Below are positions 57,591 through 64,000 of a DNA stretch of 64,000 nt, one piece after another. Every line of letters starts with the position of its first letter. Position 1 is the stretch's first letter. The stretch is from Porodaedalea pini (taxonomy: Eukaryota > Basidiomycota > Agaricomycetes > Hymenochaetales > Hymenochaetaceae), in the NCBI GenBank assembly GCA_002794775.1, contig NBAY01000045.1, positions 1 through 64,000 of the forward strand, written 5' to 3'. The position numbers were made by a program, and so were the translations under genes. The notes beneath the pieces were generated by a model. It worked only from the letters and a program-made list of their open reading frames with translations, was not told the origin of the DNA and did no database searches.

Positions 57591-58390
57591 TGTAGCGATT
57601 AACCATCGCCTACGCGCCGGCCAAGTCTTCCTCCCTTCAATTACACTACTCCTTTGACACCCTTACCGGCCGCCGAACATTACCATTTATTCATTCACAA
57701 TCGGTGGCCAACTCTTTATTATAACTCTTGGTATGGACACAGTTGGACGGATGGACACGATACGAGCTCGATCAGCACATGGACGACCGACTCTCGTGGG
57801 CACAGGTGGAAGGAATCAGATGGACAGGACAAGGACGTGAGATATGGCTGTGCAGCGGCGGGAGACTAGAGGGCAAGTTGGACACTACAACATCACTCCG
57901 TAATGATTGGCTGCATGATGTGCACAGACCAATCACCGACTCACTCTCATAGTTGTTCTCACAGACTCAGCTGAGTCTTGCACCACTTTCCTCGCCTTAG
58001 TTTAGTATAAAACCACAGTAGTTCAAGCAGTAGAAAAACATTTCCCTCTCCACCTATAGATAGCAGCAATCTACTACATGCAGTTCTACGCACTTCTCGC
58101 CTGACTCTCTCTCTAAAAACATCACACACCAACTCTGTTACCGACTCTCAAAACTCCATCACCCAATCACCAAAAATTCTGGCCACTATCCAAAAGTGCT
58201 GACCCTATTCAGCCAAGTCTTGGTCCAACTGGAATCCTGCACATATTCATATTGCTGAGTCTTCATATCTTGAACCTCACTCTACTTAGGTTGTCCCTCT
58301 CAGTATACTGAGTCACCACAGTCCCCCTTGGGTCATACATGAGCTTTGGCCTGAGTCACCCTTCAGATTAGAAGAGTCTGCACCCCTACA
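57591..58390 (+). mobile_element. Gy-A 5' LTR (copy A'')
   Basis: TGTAGCGATTAACC to GCACCCCTACA, 800 bp, with the TATA-like tagtataaaacc near 58002. It lies only 180 bp after the stop codon of the reductase gene. More diverged than the LTRs of copy A, with a shortened stretch in the gacag-rich region. Confidence 0.92.
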
Positions 58391-58399
58391 CATTGGAGC

Positions 58400-58763
58400 T
58401 GTTAGGACTCGAACTTTTCCTTCTCCCCTTCTTTTATTTTCCATTTATCATTTCCTTTCTTTTAATCACCCCCTTCCATTATATTTAATCATCTTTTCAA
58501 TCATTTCCCACACTCCCTTCACATGACCTTCATTCATTCCATTCTGCTTGCTTATGTAATGTTAGGTAATATAGTCTCACAGTTGTCGCTATAAGAGACC
58601 TCAGGAATCACATGAACTCCTTGTTCTGCTTTTCCTCTTACCTCCGCGACAACCTAGCCTGAGTGCAGTGTGTTCTGAGTCTCCACTCGAGTATAGCACA
58701 TCCCAGACAATAGTCAGCTGAGGCCTGCCCAGTCCGAGTCATCTCCTGGACTCCCACCTAACA
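58400..58763 (+). mobile_element. Solo Gy-B LTR in the A'' primer site
   Basis: 364 bp from TGTTAGGACTCGAAC to CCACCTAACA, flanked by ggagc on both sides (58395-58399 and 58764-58768). Removing it restores the Gy-A sequence cattggagctcactgtgagg seen after the other LTR. It is shorter than the 423-443 bp LTRs because part of the middle (around the first cctaggtgagac block) is deleted. A solo LTR is left when the two LTRs of an element recombine. Confidence 0.93.
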
Positions 58764-58835
58764 GGAGCTCACTGTGAGGGGGACAAGGTGCCTTGCTTAA
58801 GTATCAGGTCGACATCTGAAGCTCCCCAGCACTCT

Positions 58836-61300
58836 ATGTGCATACAGATAAAGGTCTAGAAAGAACCAAGCAAACCACCACCACCACCTAGAGGACGAGG
58901 CCAAGGAAGACCAAGAGGATGCCCACTGGCTTCAGCTGCACCTCACAGTTTTCACACTCCTAGAGAAGCATCAGCATCACCCTTTCATCACTCTGGAATC
59001 ATCGACCCAGAAAACACACTCCAAAATAACAAGCAACAACAGCCATCCCCAGTAGCTGAGCCAGAACCTGCACAAGAATGAGGACAACCAGTCAAGCCAA
59101 GGAGGATCTTACCTGATCTTGTCAAAACCCCTATATCACTCTGTATCCCAGGAAGTTTTATAACTGGAAACAGGTCCCACCTCAGCATTGTCAGCACACC
59201 ACTCAGCCAACAAGCACAACAAACCAGTGTGACCTCTGAAAGCGAAGAATGGGACCCCAGTTTTGAAGGATACAGGAGCCCAACCAGAGAATGAAGCCAA
59301 TCCAGGTCAGAGGAAGCATTCAGGAGACTGATATCACTGGGTCCACGAGAATTGGCAACACCATATAGAAACCAGTCACTAGGATCATTGTCACCCTGGA
59401 GACCAGTGTCACTGCTTAATTGGAGCAGACAGGCTCTCAGAAGAAGACTCAATGAACCTTTGGTTCAAACAGGAGGACCCATGGAAAAGCCAATAGAACC
59501 AAACATTGTACTTGAAAATCCCATTCTCGACCAAGAAGAATGATCAACCCCAACCTTGCCACAAATATGGTCTGATTCATCAGAGGAAGAACCAATCCCA
59601 CCATCACCACTGCCAACCCCAGAAGGAACGATACCTGTACTGAGAATGAGAATTGTAGATCCAACTCCAGAACCTCAATCCTCTACTCTGGAACAAACAA
59701 GAACAACACCACCTCTGACCCCACAAGCACCTACACTGGCACAACCAACTCTCCATATCGTGGCACCACCAATAGTCAGAATAGTCATGGTCAATTTAGC
59801 TACACCAGGATCAAGCCAAGGACTGGCACAGACTCCACCTACAGTCCCAGCAACACAACCTGTACCAAACCTCCTTTCAGACCTCGCTGAATCCAGAAAT
59901 CTTCTGATCACAGGACCAAACCTGCCAGTCCCAGGAGCAACAATGCCAAGCAGACACAATAAAAGAGCACCTGTAATGAATGCTAATGTAGAACCAGAAG
60001 GGATCCCATGATTCTTCAAGGAAGTCAACATCCTTGGATCAAACACAGGTATCACCAATCTACAGAAAATCAACTGGGCACATTACTACGCACCAGTACA
60101 TGAGGAACTACTATGGTTGACTCTCCCACAGGCATGGCAGAATGATTTCATGGCATTCAAGATGGCTCACTTGGGTTTTATCCAGTGGCAACAATAAGAT
60201 ACATGTATAGGGATCTAATCAACTTCATCGCTGAGAATTCCAACAAGGTTCTCATGAGTATGGCTGCCCTGGGAGAGTACCATTGAAGCTTCATGTGCAT
60301 TATATCATATCTGGTTCAAGAAGGAGTCATCTTGGAACTAGACCAAAAATGGTTCTATTGAGAAGGTCTAAATCAGCTCACCAATCGGCACCTTGAACAA
60401 CAACTTTGGTTGGTTGACTTTTGACACCCAGCTGGTGTCCCCTGGGACATACCAGTGCTGTACAATGAACTTGACCAACTTATTGCAGGAGGAGTTCTAA
60501 TGACAGGACCAGGCACACAGTAAAGCTACACAGTACCACAGTATGGAATGTTTGGGGCACCTGCAGCATCTCCCTATTTTACTCAGCAACATGTCACCAC
60601 AGCACCTGGCCTGTATGCATCAACACCCATCATCAAATGAGAGGACTCAGAGCTAAGTTTGATTGCACATATGATATCAGACTTACAGGCAGAAATAAGG
60701 GATCTCTGGAGTGAATGAAAGGAGGATTACAGGAGGTGAGACTATGAGGATCAGTATGCTTGAGATCAGCTATATGTTCTGAAAAAACCAAGGGACTAAC
60801 AATGACCCAATGATTACGGGCGACCATGGGAGAAATACAGAAGACTACCGAGACCACCATCACTGGCCAGAAACATTCAGGCAAGGAATACAGGACTACA
60901 AACATGTGCAATATGCCACAGTACTGCACACTTATTCAGGGACTGCACAATCAGGGACATGCTACTGAATCAGCAACTATTGGCTTTGGACACACAAGGA
61001 TTTGTTGTAATGCCAGGAGGAACACATCTACCACCAGGACCCCAAGGCTCCTCTTTACTGGACCAAATGAACCTGTACTACCAAGACCACCCAAATGAAG
61101 TCTCACTGAGAATGACTCTTCCAGTAGATATATCAGCACTGCAAGACCCACCACCACACCAAACAGTGAATCTGTTCAATGCATACTACCCTGCCATATC
61201 AGGGCCAAGTATCTACACACCAAACAGGCCATATGAAGAGGCAGCTCATATTGAAAAAGTTGAAGATGAACATGCAGTGGAAGGAAAGAAGGTATGATTT
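58836..61300 (+). pseudogene. Gy-A gag (copy A'')
   Basis: Starts at the ATG matching 23069 of copy A. Recognisable parts are the Pro-rich linker (59556-60011), the core (VPNLLSDLAESRNLLI, EGIP), the zinc-knuckle region (CNMPQYCTLIQ in one frame near 60900; decayed) and PGGTHLPPGPQGSSLLDQMN (60959-61297). It has many TGA/TAA stops and is more decayed than copy A, with CpG sites replaced by TpG or CpA throughout. Confidence 0.85.
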
Positions 61301-63245
61301 GATGACACTAACAACCCACACAGCCAGCAGAGACAATTGGCAAGATTGGCCAAGTTAGTCAAGGTCAACCCTCCCTCATCCAGATGAATGACCAAATCAA
61401 TGAGGGAACAAGGGGGACACAAACCAGCTATGGACTTGGGTGCACTGTCAACCAAAACCATGAAGGGAAAGGAGAAAGAATTGGCAGAATCAAAAATGAC
61501 AGAAGAACCAGCAGCCGACTCTCTTCTGCCAAGTAAACCTACACCAATTCACATAGCTCTACCACAGGAAACAACAGAATCAAAGCCAGGACCTCCAAAC
61601 CCAACAATAGACATACAGAGTCCCCAGTTCAAGTACAACACACCGGCCAATGACCCTGCAATGGTTGATGCAGTATTTCACTGATTCTGAGACTCCACGG
61701 TATCAATATCAGGATGAGAACTGTTGGCAACATCACCCGAAGTCAGACAAAAATGCAAGGACATGATAACAGCAAAACAAAGTCTGATAAACCTTGATGA
61801 AGAAGGCACCACAATGTATTCAGCAGCACCCAGGCCAGACTTGCCAGTCAAATCATCAGAAAAAGAACCAATTGCACCAGCAAGTGTCCCAATCCAGGTT
61901 GTTGACATATGGTTGGATGGAAAAGTCAAGGTGGAAGGACTGCTTGACACTGGAGCTTCATTTATTAGACTCTCCTGGGAAGTATGGAAACATCTGGGAT
62001 CACTGACTCTAAATAACAAGTGAATCACTATTGAAATGGTGGATGTGTCTAGGACTCAAGCACTTGGACTAATACCACGACTCAGAATAGGACTCAGAGG
62101 ATTCTCAGTACTCATACAAGCCCAAGTCATACACCCAGCACCATTTGATATTCTGCTTGGCCAACTGTTTCTTGCACATTGCAAGGCTTGGCTAATGGAC
62201 ATAGAAATCGACAACCAAGTACTAGAACTAGTCCATCCAGTAATGGATGAAGGTATAACAGTCCCCCACTCCAGAACACACATGATGAAAACAAACAACC
62301 AAAGAGGACAAGAGTTTTTAATAGTCAATGAATCGGCACAAGATCAATGAGATGAACCAGAAATTCAACCAGGCTACACCGCAGATACCCCAAAACCAAC
62401 CACAGTTCATATTTCTTTTGACAAGCAATCTATTGAAATCACCATCCCTGAAAGAAACAATGCAAAACTGAAACAAAATATAGAAAACAACAAAACCTGA
62501 ACAAATGACTTGAATGGATTATTCTCTATTAATCACCCATACAATAATGAATCCCTAATACCTTGATCTAATCAAAATCATCACACAAGCCAACCCTTCT
62601 ACAAGTACAAGAAGGTCACAGATCATATAAAACCAGTCCCCACCACTCTCCCAGAGGAATACCGAATCACTAGGACAGCACACCCCAACCCTCTAAAGGG
62701 CCTTCCAGAACTACTGACTCATCCTCCACCACTCTCACCTGGGAAATGACTTACCCAGGAACGATACAATGAAATGGACATAGACTTGGCCAGGTTCTTA
62801 CTGCCTGAAGAAAAAGACCTTGCATGGTGGGTTATCTGCACACAGGAGATGGCATTCACATGGGATGAAACAGAGAAAGATGCCCTCAACTACAACTACT
62901 TCACACCAGTCCTTATTCTGACCATTGAACATATTCCATGGGTACTGAAAAACATACCAATCCCACCAGGCATATTCGACAAGGTAGTTGCAATCATCAG
63001 ACAAAATCATGTCCGGCATATACAAACCATCAAACTCATCATACTGATCCAGATGGTTCTGCATGGTAAAGAAGGATGGAAAGTTACTGAGGATAGTCCA
63101 CAATCTTCAACTGCTAAATGCAGTCACAATACAAGACCCATTGGTACTATACCCAACAGAACATATTGCCAAGTCTTTCAGTGGTCGATCCTGCTACACA
63201 ACCTTGGACCTATTTGTGGCATTCAACTAAAGGAAACTTGCTATA
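61301..63245 (+). pseudogene. Gy-A pol 5' part (copy A'')
   Basis: Linker and protease (LLDTGASFIRL, about 61935; PRLRIGLRGFSVLIQAQ) and the start of RT (EEKDLAWWVICTQEMAFTW, 62774 on). A shift near 63000 and several stops disable it. The sequence is cut at 63246, where element C begins, before the YIDD motif. Confidence 0.88.
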
Positions 63246-64000
63246 CATCAGGAAAATGGCAAAAACCCATAGTTAGTTATAGTGCAATATAGTCACATAG
63301 CAGTTTATAGCATGTCATAGTCATGTATAGTTGCATGGTACATAGTGATAGAGTGCTATATAGTGCATATAGTTTTATATAGTTCAGATAGTTTTATATA
63401 GTTCATAGGCTCTCATAGTCACATAAAGTTATATAGAATATAGCTTATAGTCTCCATAGTCACATAAAGTTATATAGAATATAGCTTATAGTCTCCATAG
63501 TCACATAAAGTTATATAGCATATAGTTAATAGTATCCATAGTCAGATATAGCTGTAATAGTATTATATAGTATATATCTACAATGATGCTGAGTAGAGAA
63601 TCTTAATAGCACCATGGATGAAAACCAACCTGAGGTCACAACTGAATGATGACTAGCATTTAGAATCTGTATTCATCAATCAGAAAAATATCTGCATAAA
63701 ATAATAACTATGGTTGGGAGACTGTTTTTGGCTGCTCCTATATCAGAGTCCTAAGTCTGCATTGCATCACTCTCATTCAAACATTTATTTGTATAAATTT
63801 AAATTGTCTCTACTCTTTTACCCACCAATCTTGACACACTGGTTGTTGAAGAAATACTTTGGGATGAAGGGTTCATTAAGCAGGTAAAAGTAAAAGGTGG
63901 TGAGTAAGGATCTGAGAGTCAGTGAGACGTGTCAAAATTCACAAGTCCAATTTCCCACACTCTTGCTCGTAATGGGCACCCATCCACGAGCAAGAGTGTG
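63246..64000 (+). mobile_element. Element C, copy 2 (runs off window)
   Basis: Nearly the same as 18901-19556, beginning catcaggaaaatggc at a different site of Gy-A. It has the tatag-rich subterminal region and the hairpin stem at 63953-64000. The window ends within the hairpin, so the cargo of this copy is not visible. Confidence 0.82.
63414..63536. repeat. 41-bp tandem repeat in element C
   Basis: Units beginning catagtcacataaagttata start at 63414, 63455 and 63496 (the third diverges at its end). Copy 1 has a single unit near 19050. A nearby short duplication (agttttatatagttca, 63370-63405) is also absent from copy 1. Confidence 0.9.

Overview
The window looks like a transposon-rich chromosomal segment of an agaricomycete (mushroom-forming basidiomycete). 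Host-type genes have many introns of about 50 bp. The repeats are Ty3/gypsy LTR retrotransposons, one of them a chromodomain-bearing chromovirus. Its 423-443 bp LTRs and 6.27 kb length resemble, from memory, marY1 of Tricholoma matsutake; that species link is inference. Element names used here are my own: Gy-A is a large gypsy element, Gy-B the chromovirus, C an element carrying an eIF4G copy, D and E are LTR-like insertions, F a foldback repeat.

Layout. 1-443 is one arm of foldback F. 943-4877 holds broken Gy-B pieces (5' LTR plus gag on +, 3' LTR plus integrase/chromodomain on -) around a Gy-A LTR fragment. 4878-6089 is unidentified. 6090-18900 is a minus-strand Gy-A copy (A') from its 3' LTR up to protease; it carries an E insertion, two inverted D insertions and an inverted 1.8 kb segment between the D copies. 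18901-22156 is element C with a decayed, intron-containing copy of the eIF4G MIF4G region. 22157-48370 is a long Gy-A copy (about 13.7 kb once nested DNA is removed): LTR, gag, PR-RT-RH-IN, a spliced antisense gene, two further sense ORFs (X and Y), LTR. Its ORF X is split by Gy-B copy B1 (33488-46039), and the 3' LTR of B1 is split by Gy-B copy B2 (39465-45737). Both insertions have 5-bp target duplications. 48371-49182 is a nearly complete foldback F.

A host island follows at about 49.2-57.5 kb. It has a multi-pass membrane protein gene (-), a possible small gene (-) and a 19-exon adenylate-forming reductase (NRPS-like, A-T-R) at 53160-57410, which I could assemble as one open frame of 1083 codons. 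From 57591 a third Gy-A copy (A'') starts; it has a solo Gy-B LTR in its primer-binding region and is cut at 63246 by a second copy of C that runs off the window.

The retroelements are mostly dead. Nearly all in-frame stops are TGA where a sister copy or reading frame implies CGA, and LTR pairs differ almost only by transitions, which fits cytosine methylation/deamination or a RIP-like process. The most unusual content is the Gy-A accessory region (a spliced antisense gene with a cysteine cluster and coiled coil, plus sense ORFs X and Y, the latter with its own TATA box), the self-priming signature of Gy-B, the LTR-mediated inversion recorded by swapped target duplications, and the captured eIF4G segment. 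All comparisons were made by eye between copies inside the window.
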